This document shows, in pieces, positions 32,351 through 46,182 of a DNA stretch of 64,000 nt; within the stretch, counting starts at the first letter, position 1, and each line of letters opens with the position of its first letter. The notes under the pieces are model-generated. The model was given only the letters and a program-made list of their open reading frames with translations, had not been told where the DNA came from and did no database searches. The translations under genes were made by a program, and so were the position numbers. The stretch is from Ziziphus jujuba (lineage: Eukaryota; Streptophyta; Magnoliopsida; Rosales; Rhamnaceae): positions 12,925,001 to 12,989,000 of the forward strand of contig NC_083382.1 in NCBI RefSeq assembly GCF_031755915.1, read 5' to 3'.

Positions 32351-35098
32351 AAATTATAACTCTTGTTTAATATATATTAATTAAAGTATGTTATGGTAGA
32401 ATTTATAAGCCATGCTTGCATGTCGCTTAGCTTAAAGGGGTAACCTTTTAGGTTAACCACAATTTACCAATTATATATATATATATATATATATATCAAA
32501 CTTCCCAAAAACAATAAAAAATAAAAAATGGGAATCAAGTTGGAGGTAAAGAAAAAAGAATAGTCGTATATAATTGTTGTTTCCTTTTCATGCAGTTGTA
32601 CCATAAATTCTATTCTAAAAAGTCAAAACTCCACAAAAATGAAGGATAATTAAAATCCGTTTAATGAGCATTGAGCAAGTTATATGAACGCTATAATTTC
32701 TTAGTGAAAAGGGGAACGAAAATACAGCAAATGCATGGTTGGGAGGAAAGAAAATATTATCTAGGAAGTCATAAAGCTTTCTAACAACTGCCTAGGAGGT
32801 TCCACGTATACATGCATGGATATGGATATGTGGATATCACTAGCTAGTTTTGTCTTATATATTAATTTTTTCATGATTACATGCTATTAATTGCATTTAT
32901 ACCTACAATATGTATCCTACTCTCAAACCTTCTGTATTCTATCTCAGACCTTCTGCTATATGTTCGTGTATATATATATATATATATATACACTTGGAAA
33001 TCCTCTCAAGAATATTAGATGGTCTCATTTAGGGAAATTTTAGCGAGCAATTTTCAGAGAAAATTCAATGGAATTTTATCTGAATCAGGAACAATCAATG
33101 CATACAATACAAAATTAATAATATCTTAATATATATAGATAAAGCCACAACAATTACCAAATATAATTAACAATTTCAACCAATTATACTACAAGTCATA
33201 CTACAAACACTTACTAGGGACATTGCTGTCTCCATACTTTATATTTGTCTCCATACTTTATATTAGAGTATTCTAAAACAAAAACTAAATATAAGTTATA
33301 CAAAATAAGTCTAAACATAAATAAAGGTAAACAAAAAAAAGATAAATCCTACTATTGTTGATGGAAATAAGGGATGACAAGTGATATGTGAAGTAGATCG
33401 TTCGCTAATTATCTGGTCCTAAAGGAATGAATTAAAAAAGAAAAAACATAACATAAAAATATCTCATTGGATGACATAGTACAATAATAAAATAATGATT
33501 TTATTTTTGTAAATTTTTTTGCTTAAAACCTCACATTTTACTTTTTTAAAAAGTTCTTATTTTAAAAACCATTTCACAAAATTCAATTTGTACCCAAAAT
33601 CAATATCATAAAATGGGTATTGTATATTAAAGAATCAAAAATATTATTAACCAATTGAAATATAAATTTAATACTAGATAATAAACAATATAACCATATT
33701 TTTAGAAATAACTATAGAAATGCAATAAAACCACAGAAAGAAAAATATATAATATATCATACGATATATCTAGAGTTACCAAGAGGTATATAGTGTCCCT
33801 AAGCTTTATAAGACAATAAGGAGATACAAATAAACCATCATCATGACTCTTTGGAGACTTAAAGACATTGTGTCCAGCCTGTCCTCCTATGGTCATGATA
33901 GAATGGTATACAACTCAATCATTATTCTAAAAGAATAACTCAAAACTCAATTATCATTTTTTCATATCCCGGCTATATATAAGATGACTAACCTACTCAT
34001 AGCTAACAAAATAAACAAAACCATTGGTATTATATAATACACCATTCAAAAATAACAATAAAGTATTCATAAATAATCGTTTTAAAATCATACATTTTCA
34101 TTTTTCCCAAATAAATAGGTATCATAAGCCAAAATTTAATATTTAGACCCTATCATCTATTTAAATATTTTAAATTATCATTTCATGCCAAAATATAAAT
34201 ACCAGCAATAAAATATATACTACCATAAGCTATTTTTAAGCATGTTATAAAAGACTTTAAGATGCTTAAAAATATACCATTTTCAATTCACTTTCTCAAA
34301 ACCATTTTGTTTCATATGTGCTTTTTGGCAAAGTCCAGTTTTCTAGAAGCATATCAAAAATTGGGTTGAGATGTCCATCAAAAACATTGTTAGACAAATT
34401 GTGAGCTGTTTTGTGCTTATAAAATTCTCCAAGTGCATATATTTTTGTGTACTTAGTGTATTTAGAAATTAAAAGGACCTCAACATCTTTCAATGTATCT
34501 TTAAACTCTTATTCCCTTCTTTCAAATGTGTCTTCCATAGAATTGATATTGTCATCCTCAAAATATGCATCCATGTACATCCTACATGAGTAAGGTACTT
34601 ATCTATCCTCATGATCATTTTTTGCTTGGGAAAATTTTGGATTTTCCCATCAGAAACCCAAACGTTGTAAGTAGAATCTATTACACTTATCACCAAGAGT
34701 TCATACACCGTGTCAAAATGTTGATGACATCCATTTAAATGCCTACAAGGACATAAAATTTTATCTGTATTACCCTCCCCAGCTTAAGCTATATTGGCAA
34801 ATTTGCAAGCCCTTTGTAAAGACTCCCTTCAAAGTCTAAACCTAGGAAGCATTGATTTGGATAATATACAACATGGATAAGTTGATACAATTTTTTTTAA
34901 AAAATTAAGATATGGATATGTTAGGATATATATATATATAAACTCTATGTCAAAATAATTCCTTCCATTAACATTTTTCCATAACGTACACAAATACACA
35001 ATTCAATCATAGTTCATGGTTCCATTACCATGTAAATATTAAAACAACAGCTTAAGTACCTAACAACAAACACAAAATAAAATACTAAAGATCTTGTC
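32351..35098. other. AT-rich DNA without recognised gene
   Basis: Contains (AT)n runs at about 32474-32496 and 32970-32990. Short minus-strand open frames at 33702-33896, 34296-34493 and 34490-34708 are not recognised. They may belong to the 3' part of the hAT remnant or be chance frames. Confidence 0.4.
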
Positions 35099-37255
35099 TT
35101 AAAATAGCAACCTAACTTGTCCCAGCTTCATTTGTTTCAACATCACCATCATTAAATACTTCATCATCACTAAAAAAATCACAATCTCTAACTCTGGCTC
35201 ATGTAGTGATAGATTAGCAACCTCAAGCAGCCCAACAACTTCAAGAGTATCAAATGAGACTCTAGCAATGTCCCACAGTTTGGATTCTCCTTTTGAATAA
35301 CTATTAGATTTTCTTGATAACAATCTAAGGTTGCTACGTATGAAAACCAAAATTTTGACTCTTTGTGGAGTCATTTTGTTCCTCCTAATAGAGTGCATAA
35401 AAGAGTAGGTGCTTCAATTTCTTTAAGCATAAGGAAAAGAGGCGGGTTGCACAAGAAGCTTCAAAGCAAAGTTTTGAAGCAATGGTGCATGTGAAAACTC
35501 ACCTGACCTATCAATGAAACTAGCATACACTAAAGCTTTTTTTTTTTTTTTTTTTTTTGTGTTCCTCCAAGTTTTGAAAATACTTTTTGAAACATTTTTC
35601 TTTTCATTTGAAACTTCAACATCTGGATCCTCATGGAGACATTGATCAAAGTAGGACCTACATATGAGATTAAAGTTATATTTTTAAAAACCTAAAATTC
35701 GAAACCTGTTCATAATAATAATAATAATAATAGTAATAATAACAATGATAATAATAATTTAGAAGCTTAAAAATTTAAAATTTACCTTGGATTTAGAGAA
35801 TGCGCCAAGCAGCGCAATGGTGTGTTGTTTTTGTTCCACCTATCAATTAAAATTTTATAAACCACCTTACAAAAGCTAGAAAACTCATCTTCTTTGTTTC
35901 TCTCCTTGGCATATATAACATCCTTCACTTTTTCTATCATCATGTCCCACATATCACAAAACCTAATCATTTTATAAATAAGACTTATGACAGAGAGTAT
36001 GTAATATATAGAATTACACCAAAAGTCATAGAATTTTTTCCTTGACAAATCTTGCCTTTATAGCATATCATCCTCCTTATAACAAAACCATTTGCCACTT
36101 ATCACCATTGCTTGGTGGCCATTTTTTATGAGTTTTAATCGTTTAAGCATCACAATAATAGAAGCAAAACGAGTTTCTGTAGTAGAAAGTAACTTCAAGC
36201 TCATAAACTCACTAAATATATCCAATTTAATACCATTGTTCATTATGAAATTCTTGATTTGTAAAACATCTCCTGCAACATTTGTAATCCAATTGCACTC
36301 TTCATAAATCCATTGATTGTTCTCCGTGTTCTTTGCAGCATGCACATTCTTCAATATAAGGTTAAGGGTGTGGACCACACATGTTGTCCAAACAATGGTA
36401 GGAAATAAAACCTTCAATGATTTGACCTGCACCTTTACAATTTGTAGCATTATATGTGACAACTTGTATAACTTTTTCATGTCCTATATCATTAATCGCA
36501 TCTATTATCAGATTAGCAATAAAAAAAAATTATCTTTTGTTATCCTTGCACAGTCAATTGCTTTTAAAAACATTGGTTGTCCATCACTAACAACCATGAA
36601 ATTAATAAATGTCCTCCTTTGTGAGTCACTCCATCCATCACTCACAATGCCAATAGTTTTTTTGACTCCACATTGCTTGGTAGTAGCCAACAACCTATGA
36701 ACATTTACCTTCTCTTTTTGTAAAAGAGTTGTTCTTAGAGCATTATAACCTAGAGGATTATTACCTGTAAGAGCAAGGTTGGTAGCAAAATTGTCAAAAC
36801 TCCTATAATATCGATTTCTTGCTAGAAGAAATGGCAAGTCTCCAGTGTAGAACACCTTTACAATTTCAGCATCCAACTACTCTCGGCATTCCAGATTGAA
36901 TGCCTTGTCAAGTTTACCATTTCCATTTGTTGGAATTTTTCTCTTCTTCATTGTTGTTTGTGCTTCACTCAGTGTGATACTAGAGGGGGGCAAAGGCACT
37001 TTCATTGGTGTAGCTGTTTTGCCTCTGTCATTTGCTTCATTGTCGATTTTTTGAATGAACATTTTATCTTCAAAAGATGAGACTAACTCTAGTAAATGAA
37101 CTTGTATGTACTTTCATACAAAATTACATTGCCATTGAGTATTTCGACCACCTTCTGACTTGCTCCCATCATATCTTGTGACATATTTCCAGAGGGGTTT
37201 TAATATGTCTTCAACTTTATCGGTTTTTGGCTGTTGCTAATGGCATCTGAAGACA
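35099..37255 (-). pseudogene. hAT-type transposase remnant (BED finger, DUF659, dimerisation region)
   Basis: Minus-strand pieces in order. A BED-finger start near 37230 (PLWKYVTRYDGSKSEGGRN). Then the DUF659 core in 36508-36876, with GIVSDGWSDSQRRTFINFMV. Then WTTCVVHTLNLILKNV in 36058-36480. Last, the C-terminal dimerisation region with RNKMTPQRVKILVFIRSNLR and then LLSRKS in 35099-35398. Frameshifts and stops interrupt it at about 37085, 36877, 36490 and 36050. The protein would have cut and pasted its element. The element's terminal repeats were not located. Confidence 0.75.
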
Positions 37256-37863
37256 TTTTTGAGGTTTTACTATTTGTTTGTTGTTTCATATATCTGAAAC
37301 TCTTTCATACGATTGTTTTGATAAATAGTTTTATGGTTCCTAATTACATTTTTTTTTCTTATAGGTATTACTTAATTGAAATTTGACATTAAATTAAATT
37401 TTAAGTCCTTGATAATTATGATGAATGCCACATGTTTGACATGCATAAGAACTTTAGCTGTCTATTAATCATCTACTTCTAGATTGATAAAAATATCTAT
37501 TTCCAATACCAACCTAATGGTTGCCTTAAAAAAAAAAAAAAACTCTTCATTGATCTTCTGTATTAACTCTTAAATCTAATGGTTTTTTTGTAGAATTAAA
37601 TAATAATAATAATCTAATTTATCATAAAACCCTTCCATGTCTCAGGTTTTCTAGTATGAAATCCTAAAAAGTCGTATTCTAGCATATGAACTTCTCAATT
37701 TTGCGGTCAGGAAAATGCATCATCAATAGTTCCATTTTTTCAAAGAAATTAAACTAAATCAGCTAAGTCAACTCATGAATTTCTCAATTGATGCATTTCT
37801 ACATACACATTTCCCAATTGATGAATGTCAGAAGCCATTGAAATTTTGAAGAATTACATTATT

Positions 37864-40669
37864 TGTAACACCCCGTACCAAAAAATATACATGATTAAAC
37901 AAGTTTGACCAAATTGACTAAGTTTGACCAAGTGAATAATATATGGGTTCAAGTTGACTTTTTCAATAGCCAATATTTTTGGTTTGACTGAGGTACCATT
38001 GTATAGATCTCATCGATACGAGTTCCGGCACGCCAAATTCCAAGTTACGGATAAAAAGTTATGATTCTGAGAAGTTTTAAACATAAGTTTTATATCAGTG
38101 TCCAAACCAGTCCCCAATTTTTGTCTGTTAGTGATTTAGGCTCTATATAAGCCTCGGTAAGTGTGCTAAACAGGAAGAAAAGCCCAAAAATACCCATTTC
38201 CTCTCCAAAACCCGAGAAAAACACCCCAAACCCACGGGCCTGAACCGACCGTTTTTACCTCCAACCGGGTTTATACCGTTTGACCCATCTCCGGCCACCA
38301 CCTTACAACACGCGCCCGGCCAGAGAGGAGCGGGGGACGGAGGCAAGCTCGGCCACAAAATTTCACAGCCACAAGTCGCCGGACACGCCCAGATAGGGCC
38401 GGAGAAGCCCGCCGGTCGAACATTTTCTCTCTCCTCTTTTCTTGTGTTTTCCGGCCAACCCAGCTTGACCCATACCTCTATCCCATCATTTTCGACCCGT
38501 CTGAGTCCATTTCTGTGGTTAGATTGCCCAAAATCCCCACCATTTGAGAGATCTCTCAACTTCAAATTCGACCGAACCTTTACGTCAATTTTTTGGTCAC
38601 TGGAGGAGTCACCGGACCAAGGTAAGACCACTGGTGAACTTCTTGTCTCTTGGGCTTTCCGTTGACTTATTCCGTTGAACTTCACGTCAATTTGTGAATT
38701 TGTGAATTTTGGAGGTCGTTTGATAATTTTCCCATTTTTGGATCAATTAGTTAATTTTCGGATAAATTGGAGACTGTGTTTGGATAAAATTAGTCAAATT
38801 AGTTAAAATTAGAGTTGAATTAGTGAAATTAGATATTATTAGGACCCATTAGGTGGTTCAATTTGAAAATATTACGCTTCGGGTGAAAATCCCCAATTTT
38901 GGATACCGGGTCCTAAGAGCACGCAGTATAATTGGATTGTCCGGTGTCCAGTTTATGAAATTTTGTAGTACTGTAAATTATTTTGAGACATTTGGATTAT
39001 ACAAGTGTCTCTAGTTTAGTTGTTTGGAGCCTGAGGAATATTTTATTATATTACAGGCATTCGAGTTGAGCTTGGAGGCAATCCTGTAGAGGAGCAGGCA
39101 TGAGCATCTACAGTACTGTGAGTGGTTATATCATTTTTAAATGATTTGGGTATATAGTATAATATATATGTGGTTTAAATATTTTACGTATATATCATTT
39201 GATTGAAATGTTGTTTTATGCATATATAAATATTTGCTTTCACATATATGTGTTATTATTTTATGTGACTTTTGATAATATTTTAAGTGATTTTCAATTT
39301 TAATGGGTCCATAAATGGACTTGTGGTATTTAAATATCTTGGTAATGAAATTGAGATTTTAAATCATTTTGGAAACTATTTGGTTTGAGAAACCAGATTG
39401 AAAATCATATAATTTTAAGCACGATCAAATATTTTATAATTTTATGTGCTTAAAATTGGTTTATGGTGAAAATATTTCACTGTAGTATTTCTGGTTTTCG
39501 TATGAAATGATGTTTTGAGATTTTGAAGTATTTAATTAAGCGGTGGAAGTTTAAATGTTAAATTATGATTTATGATACAGTATCCTTTGGAAAAGTATAT
39601 TTATAATCTTACAAGATTGTTTCATGTATACTGTATTGGTTATTTTTAAATTGATGTACAATGTAATGCCAATACCTTGGATCAATATTATATTATATTA
39701 TATTACCACGTGCTGGGTTTACCATGGTGCCGTGAGGTTGGTATCATCCAACGGTTTATTATTGCCATGGACTGTGAGGTTAGGTACGTCCCGACTGTTA
39801 TTTATTATTTCCACGACACCATTCATATATTGAGGGTCGTGAGGTGGGTGTATCCCACGGTTTACAGATTGGTACATTGTATGGTACATTGTATATGTTT
39901 GTATACATTGTTGATTTATAAATATTGGGGTGATTTCTGCATTTTCATATTTATTTGGTGGAACTGTATTTATTATAGTGTATGCTCAAATGTTTATATT
40001 TGGATTTGAGACATTTCATAATATTATAATGATCATTCATTCATACTTTTGAGCATCGGTTTTTATGATATTAATTGGGGTACAAGTTTGGATTTTGTGA
40101 AATGATTTTAAACGGGGAACTTTTCAAAAGAGTGGAACGAGAGGTCTTGAGAGAAAGATTTTTCAGAAGTAAATCATTATTTTTCTATTATACTATGCCA
40201 CTTACAGAGATTCTTTATCTCACGTTTTATTGTTTTAAATTCGTTCCCCTAGGCTTAGGCGGCTAGTAGCAGTCTACCTTGTGCACAGCTTACCGCTTGT
40301 TTCCTTCCACTACAGCAGCTGTATTTATCCTTTCTTTACCTATTGTTATCTTTTGGACTTATTTATTTACTTATTTGTACTCATAGACTTTGTTGACACT
40401 CTTAGAATGTTTTGATTTTAAATATGGAACTCAGTAGAAACCATAGTACTCATGTGTGTTGTTATGGCCTGTAGTACAGTAGACCGGTTATGGATTTATT
40501 TATATATATATATATATATATATTGAGGTCTTAATGTTAATGCTAGTGTTGATTATTTACGTTTTAAGGTGAGGTTCCATTGTATATTTTCTAGAGATTG
40601 TCCAGTGGGACTTCACTAGGCGGGATCACCCGGGAGGTTCTGAGAGGGTTCCCGGGACGGATCCTGTCA
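37864..40669. mobile_element. Large TG...CA non-coding element, probably a solo LTR
   Basis: The element begins TGTAACACCCCGTACC and ends GGGACGGATCCTGTCA. It is flanked by the perfect 5-base repeat TTATT (37859-37863 and 40670-40674). It is 2806 bases long. No retroviral-type coding region is seen. A GC-rich segment at about 38210-38660, followed by an AAG|GTAAGACC donor-like site, resembles a leader or first exon. Size, TG...CA ends and 5-base duplication fit a solo LTR or a large non-autonomous LTR-type element. The transcribed strand is probably plus. Confidence 0.7.
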
Positions 40670-40674
40670 TTATT

Positions 40675-41094
40675 CTTCGCCGCAACAACCCTAACTTCTT
40701 AGCAATGGCAACACTGAAACTTCTCAACAATGGCGGTCCCTTTTCAGCTTTGGGGAAGATGCAAAATATACTACTTAGCAATGGCAACGCTGAAACTTCT
40801 TTACGATGGTGGTCCCTTCTCAGCAATGCCATATATATATATATATATATATAACTTCGAGTACTTTTTGGCGCTAAATATAAAAATTTACCATTATAGC
40901 CCTTTTAGAAGACCCTTTATTTATTGTAAAAATGTTTATTAAATTTAATTATAGGAATTATTATGTGTATTTCCAACTGCATCTTGTAATTAATGCAATT
41001 AAGGTTGTAAATATACTTTTAGCAACATCTATTTAATGCCTCTTGTAAAAAATTTTATGAAAGTGTTGCAAAAACTTACTTTTGTTTTAGTGTA
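40675..41094. repeat. Two-copy local repeat and AT run next to the solo LTR
   Basis: A segment with CTTAGCAATGGCAACACTGA and then AACTTCT...GGTCCC occurs at about 40697 and again at about 40776. An (AT)n run follows at about 40831-40852. No gene is recognised. Confidence 0.55.
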
Positions 41095-42920
41095 GTCGTG
41101 TGGCTTAAATTTAGTTTGTACATGAACGGTCTGACCAGCACAAGATCAGCCCTTTATGAATCCTATACCGTAGTGACCAATAATGCAGCAACCAGAATGG
41201 CAAGTCGATCCTTCTCCTCCATCACCATGATAATTTTGTTTGTATTCATCATTACTTGTTGCCATTACATGCTCTGCACAAGTTTATGCATAAGAAATTA
41301 ATGCCCAATATCTTAGCTTATAATTATACATAATATGTGAAATTCACTATAACATAGTGCTAAACTGCTAATTATTAATTATTTACCCAAAAAAAAAAAA
41401 AAACTTCTAATTATTAAGATAATGATAATTTTGTTATTGTAAGATTGAAAAAATTATTTAATTAATCCATTTTTAAATAGAGTCTTTCTTTCACTACTAT
41501 ATAAGTCTCCTATATATGGATTCAATACATACTTGTGAACGTAAGTCAGGCCAATTGAATAATTCATCAAAGGAGTTGAGACATTAAACCGTTAATATTA
41601 GGTATGCATTTGATCTAACATATGTAACAATCAAATTCACTGTTTTTAGCATGGGATTGGGAGGAAATTTATGGTAGATCCCTAGCTGCTGTTGCTACCA
41701 TTGAAGAGATGAGAAAAAGAAACACTAGTGCAAAACTCAGGCGAGGTAAAGCCTTTTGCAACCATCTTATTAATCTCTAGGCAACTAAAAAGCACTTGAT
41801 TATCGAAAATGAATGTCATTTTCATCACCAATATAAGATGTTTTTTAGTGCCATTTAAGAAGTGTGTCTCTACTTGGAAATTTAGTTGGTTATTGGCTGC
41901 CGATCAGTTTGATCTTCAATTTTTTCAAAATCTTATCTCATCCTTAATTAAATAATTTTTTGACGACCATATGTATACATTAGCATTTTGACGCATGAAA
42001 ACCATAATGTTGGACAAACAACTTCCTTTCGAGGGGTAAATGCAAAGGTTCATATATGATCCAATCTGCCACTATATGACAAATTAGACCAGAATATATA
42101 ATAATATCTATAAATATTATATCATGTCACTTTGCCAAATGGACAGGAAAATATTCACAAAAAAACCAAAAAAAGAGAAAAGAAAAGGACAGGAAAATCT
42201 AATAATAAACACGTAAAAAGTAGTTATTATGGCATAACCAATACAGGGCATGTTAATTATTGACAGATTAATAGTTATCATGATTGATTTATACTTTGCG
42301 CCCTAAAAAAATAAAAATCTTTACCCAAGAAATTAAAAAGATATTTGACTTGAGCTATGATGATCTCACACATTTTTAATGAGAAAGAAGATAGCAGCCA
42401 AGTGAGATTTGCTCTTCCTAGCTTTTAAGAAAAGAGGTGATTTTCGTTTATCTTTGATTCTGGGCTTACTAGAGAAACGGGACCTGAATAGTATGCGCAG
42501 TCCAACTACAAGCCCACTAGGCTTCTCTATCGTCGTCTAAAACTTAATTGTTGATTCTTCTTTTTGCACTCCATAAGAAAGCAATATACACAAACACAAG
42601 TGCTTGGAAATTGGCAAAGGTAGTAAAGATGTAACCTTTTTTTTTTTTTTTTTTTTTTGTGGGTAAATTTGTAAAATTAAGTAACTTGTTTAGAAAAGTT
42701 GTTGCCACCGTATACTTGTGGTTTTGCGATTATCAGTTATGTAGATTTTTTAAAAAGACAATTTACTTTTAATTTGTAATATAAAATCTAAATTTAATTC
42801 ATTTAAAATCCTAAAATTCTTTTTATTAACCGAATTCAGCAGGAAAATTACTTCCTAATTGTTAAAGTATATAATCCAATTTTGGTTTATCTTTTGCAAG
42901 TTCAAGCCTTTTTGAAAACG
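41090..42920. repeat. Segmental duplication unit C (partial)
   Basis: Collinear with unit B from the type-2 gene (15100) through 16348 and on to 22777-23450, without the LINE. At the position of the LINE this copy has a 34-base A-rich insert (42153-42186) flanked by perfect GGACAGGAAAAT repeats. The type-1 partner is absent. Confidence 0.7.
41095..41765 (-). pseudogene. Type-2 Cys-domain peptide pseudogene (copy C)
   Basis: The same two-exon layout as copy B, with exon 1 at 41641-41765 and exon 2 at about 41095-41273. Exon 1 has a one-base insertion right after MVAK that throws the signal peptide out of frame, plus a TAA in the following region. In exon 2 the motif decays: CHYGCC became CHSGCC, the third Cys became Phe, KCC became KG-stop (TGA at 41146-41148) and SYAG became SCAG. 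Splice signals are still present. It is clearly dead. Confidence 0.85.
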
Positions 42921-43531
42921 ATGTTTATAGATGGTGGTTTATTAAGATGTCAAAACTGCAGATCAATTCTCATCCAATAAACTTAAATTATCGCCTTAAA
43001 AAAAAAAAAAAAGAGTTTAACTAAGATTTAAAACTAAATGAAATATTATTTAGTTAAATAATTCCAAAATATTTATTTGATAATATTAGGGTAAAAGTAT
43101 CAGGATAAGTAAATATTATATCCAAACAATTAAAATAAATAAAAATAAAAATAAAAATAAGAATTTAATTTAATTTGAAAAGAACCCAAAAATAAATAAA
43201 TAAATAAAATCACAAGCTATATTCCATCTTAATTTCGATAACCATTTTTGAAAAAAAATAGTTTTAATTGGGGATTGAAAAATGTTTTTGAAGATATTGA
43301 TCAAACAACCAAAAACTTGTTTCTTCTTACACCAAAATAGAATATAGCAAGAAATACCCAGAATAAATCATGGACTGAAATGGCAGATTAATTAATTCAG
43401 AACTAATAAAGGTGACCAAAAAAATAAAAAAAATGAAAAATAAAAAATGTTTTTGTAGAGGAAGATTAGAAATAGACCTTGACCCATTGATTTACTTTGC
43501 ACCAAAGCCATGGCTAGGAAATGTTGAAGAA
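41766..43531. other. Intergenic, rest of unit C
   Basis: No gene is recognised. The poly-T tract at about 42640-42658 and poly-A at about 42998-43012 may be old retro-insert tails. (AAATA)n-like tracts occur at about 43133-43205. Confidence 0.45.
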
Positions 43532-45366
43532 TTCATGATGGTAGGGGTGGGCACGGTTCGGTTTAGATCGATTCCACCCATAAATTCTAACCGAATCGAT
43601 CATTCGGTGATCCTTGTAATTTAACCCGAACTGACCCGATGAGAAGTGGAAACCCAATATTTAACCGAGCAAAGGGGTCGGTTTGGTTTGGGTTCGGGTT
43701 GTCGATTTGGGCTTATTATTGGGTCTCTGATTTTGGGCTTGGTTTCAGATTAGTGGGCCTAAGCTTATCTTTGGGCCTATAATTTTTGGTCTATTTTCGA
43801 ACAGATGGGATTAGGCTTATTTTTGGGCCTACAATTTTGGGCCTATTTTCATACCTATACCTATCGCATCCAATTTTTTATGTATGAAATGGCCAATTTT
43901 AGGTATGAATAAGGGTGGACAAAAACCGAACTAGATCGACCAAACCGACATATTTGATTTGGTTTAGATTGATTTTAACTTATTAATCGGTTTGGTTCGG
44001 TTAACTATATAAAAAAAATCAAAATGGTCGGTTCGGGTTGCGGGTTGGATGAAATTTATCCAACCCAACCTGCACCAAATCAATCATCACAATTAAACTA
44101 ACATTTTATTTTACTTTTATATATAAATATAGTATATAATTATAAAATAAAACTATTAAAAGTTATTTTTATTAACTTTTTATAAGCCTAAAAGTTTTCT
44201 CTAGATTTTGTAAGTCCAATCCCTTCTCATTGAAGCCCTAGGAGCAGCCAGCAGCAGTGCATTCGTCTCTTCTGCTCTCCAGCAGGCAATAGCAGCCATC
44301 CTAACCAGTTTGGTTTTTGCACAGTAGTTCGGTCTCTTCTCCTGTCCAACAGCCAGCACTTGTCTCATCTCTTCTCCTCTCCAGCATCCAGCAGTCAAGC
44401 ACGGCACCACCACTCGTCTCTTCTCCTCTCCACCAGCAAGCAAGAGCTTCATCGCCAGCTAATAGCAACACCACCACCTGCAACGCCCAACCCCACTGGC
44501 CGATCCACCACTTAAGATGCCACCAAGCAACTCCACACCAAGCAACCCCACCGGTCAGTACACAATTTTTTAGTACTTTATTTTTCTTTCCTATTTAGAA
44601 ATAATCCATGAAAGATTGAAAGAAAGCTTCTGCAACTGTTTGAAACCAGTTTATTAAGGGCTTTTTTTTTTTACAACTTTTTTTGGTGAAGGTGGCCTAT
44701 ATTGATTTATTTTATTTTCTTTTGGGTTTTTGTTTTTAGGGCCAGAATGTAACTAATCTGTGTATTGTGCAGTTGAAGATCTCATAGTTGGTGTAAGGCA
44801 TCTGTTCGGTTTTTGTTTTGGTTGAGAAATTTATGTTCCATTTGGTTGCAAGTTCCATTTGATTTTGGTTGAGAACTTTGGAGATAAGTTACTTAGCCTT
44901 CCTTCTCATTATTTTTCCATCATTTGTGAAATATGAAATTCATTAGAAGTGGGAAGGCGAAAAATTACTTTTGGAAAGTGTAGTGAAGCTTAGGCTGTGA
45001 AATTGTTTGCTGTGAAGTTTGGAGATTGTGAAGTGAACCATGCTTGATTGTGATTTGATTGCTATGAAGTTTCAAGTTGTTATGAAAATCTGTTTGTGAT
45101 GAAACAAATTTATGACATCTTCAAATGCTTTCACCGTCCAATAGCCTCCTTTTATGTCCTTTAAGATTCTCATATTATTCTAAATTTCAATATTCTCTCT
45201 CTTTATTATCATAAGAGGAAAATTGTTTTTTTCTTAGCCAAAAGTGAAAGATAATTTTAAAACATATTTAACAAGGCTGAACTTGCATCCCAAATAAAAA
45301 CTAAAATAATTTGATATTGCTTCTTCACATTTTTTTTTTTTTTGAAATGTCATGTTAGATTTCCAA

Positions 45367-45680
45367 GTTTTAAGATAAAGTGTTAAAAAAATGGTGTTCA
45401 AAACAAAATTAAAATCCAAAACACCCAATTTCATGACATTAGAATTATTTATACCCAATTAAAGTTAAAAAAAAAATCAATAAATTAAAAATAGCTGGTG
45501 ATGATGTTCAACTGTACAATTACCTATGAATGGAGTTTTAAGATAAAGTGTTAAAAAAATGTTGTTCAAAACACCCAATTTCATGACACTAGAATTATTT
45601 ATACCCAATTAAAGTTATAAAAAAAATAAATAAAAAATAGCTGGTGATGGTGTGCAGCTGTACAATTACCCATGAATGGA
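45367..45680. repeat. Two-copy tandem repeat of about 150-170 bases
   Basis: The stretch from TTAAGATAAAGTGTTAAAAA to ACAATTACC(T/C)ATGAATGGA occurs twice in a row. The second copy lacks about 15 bases of the first. It lies inside the nested hAT, upstream of the transposase fragment. It is non-coding. Confidence 0.7.
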
Positions 45681-45768
45681 TCTAATATTAAAAAAAAAAA
45701 AAATTTAAAGAAAAACAGAAGCTTTTACAACCCATGAAGCTTTTACAACTCCATTTAAAAAAAGAAAA

Positions 45769-46182
45769 ATGGAGAAAAATGTATTGGAAATAAAGAATGA
45801 AATTAAGAAATTTTTGTTTGATCCATGTGAGGATGTGGAGAGTGAGAAATTTGATATTTTGGTTTGGTGGAAAAATAATTGCACAAAATATCGAATTTTA
45901 TCTCAAATTGCAAGAGATTTATATGCCATTCCAATTTCTACAGTAGCATCCAAATATGCTTTTAGTACCGGAGGGCGTATTCTTGATGCATTTCAAAGTT
46001 CACTGGGTCCAAAGATGGTGGAGGCTTTGATTTGTTCACAAACTGGGTTGCAATCAAATCCTATGAGATATGATTATAGAGTTGAAGTACCAATTGAGGA
46101 TGTTGCATATTATGATTTTATTGAATTTGGTAAGAATTTTCCTTTTATTATTTGTAATTTTATTTTTATCATCTTTTTTTAG
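45769..46182 (+). pseudogene. hAT transposase C-terminal fragment
   Basis: The 137-residue frame contains FDILVWWKNNCTKYRILSQI, ARDLYAIPISTVASKYAFST and GGRILDAFQSSLGPKMVEAL. This is the hAT family dimerisation region. The catalytic part is missing upstream, so the fragment cannot act alone. The tail after GVEVPIEDVAYYDFIEF is followed by an intron-like donor (TTTG|GTAAG). Confidence 0.85.

Noticed and set aside
38143..38685. Minus-strand 180-residue frame
   Set aside because: It lies in the GC-rich leader of the TG...CA element, with no recognisable domain and probably antisense to the transcript.
37864..40669. Helitron or Mutator origin for the 2.8-kb element
   Set aside because: Helitrons do not make target duplications and Mutator makes 9-11 bases; the 5-base TTATT and TG...CA ends fit an LTR.
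44201..44598. Overlapping frames rich in Ala, Ser and Gln in the nested hAT
   Set aside because: Repetitive CTCTCCAGCA-like words keep several frames open; no domain is seen.
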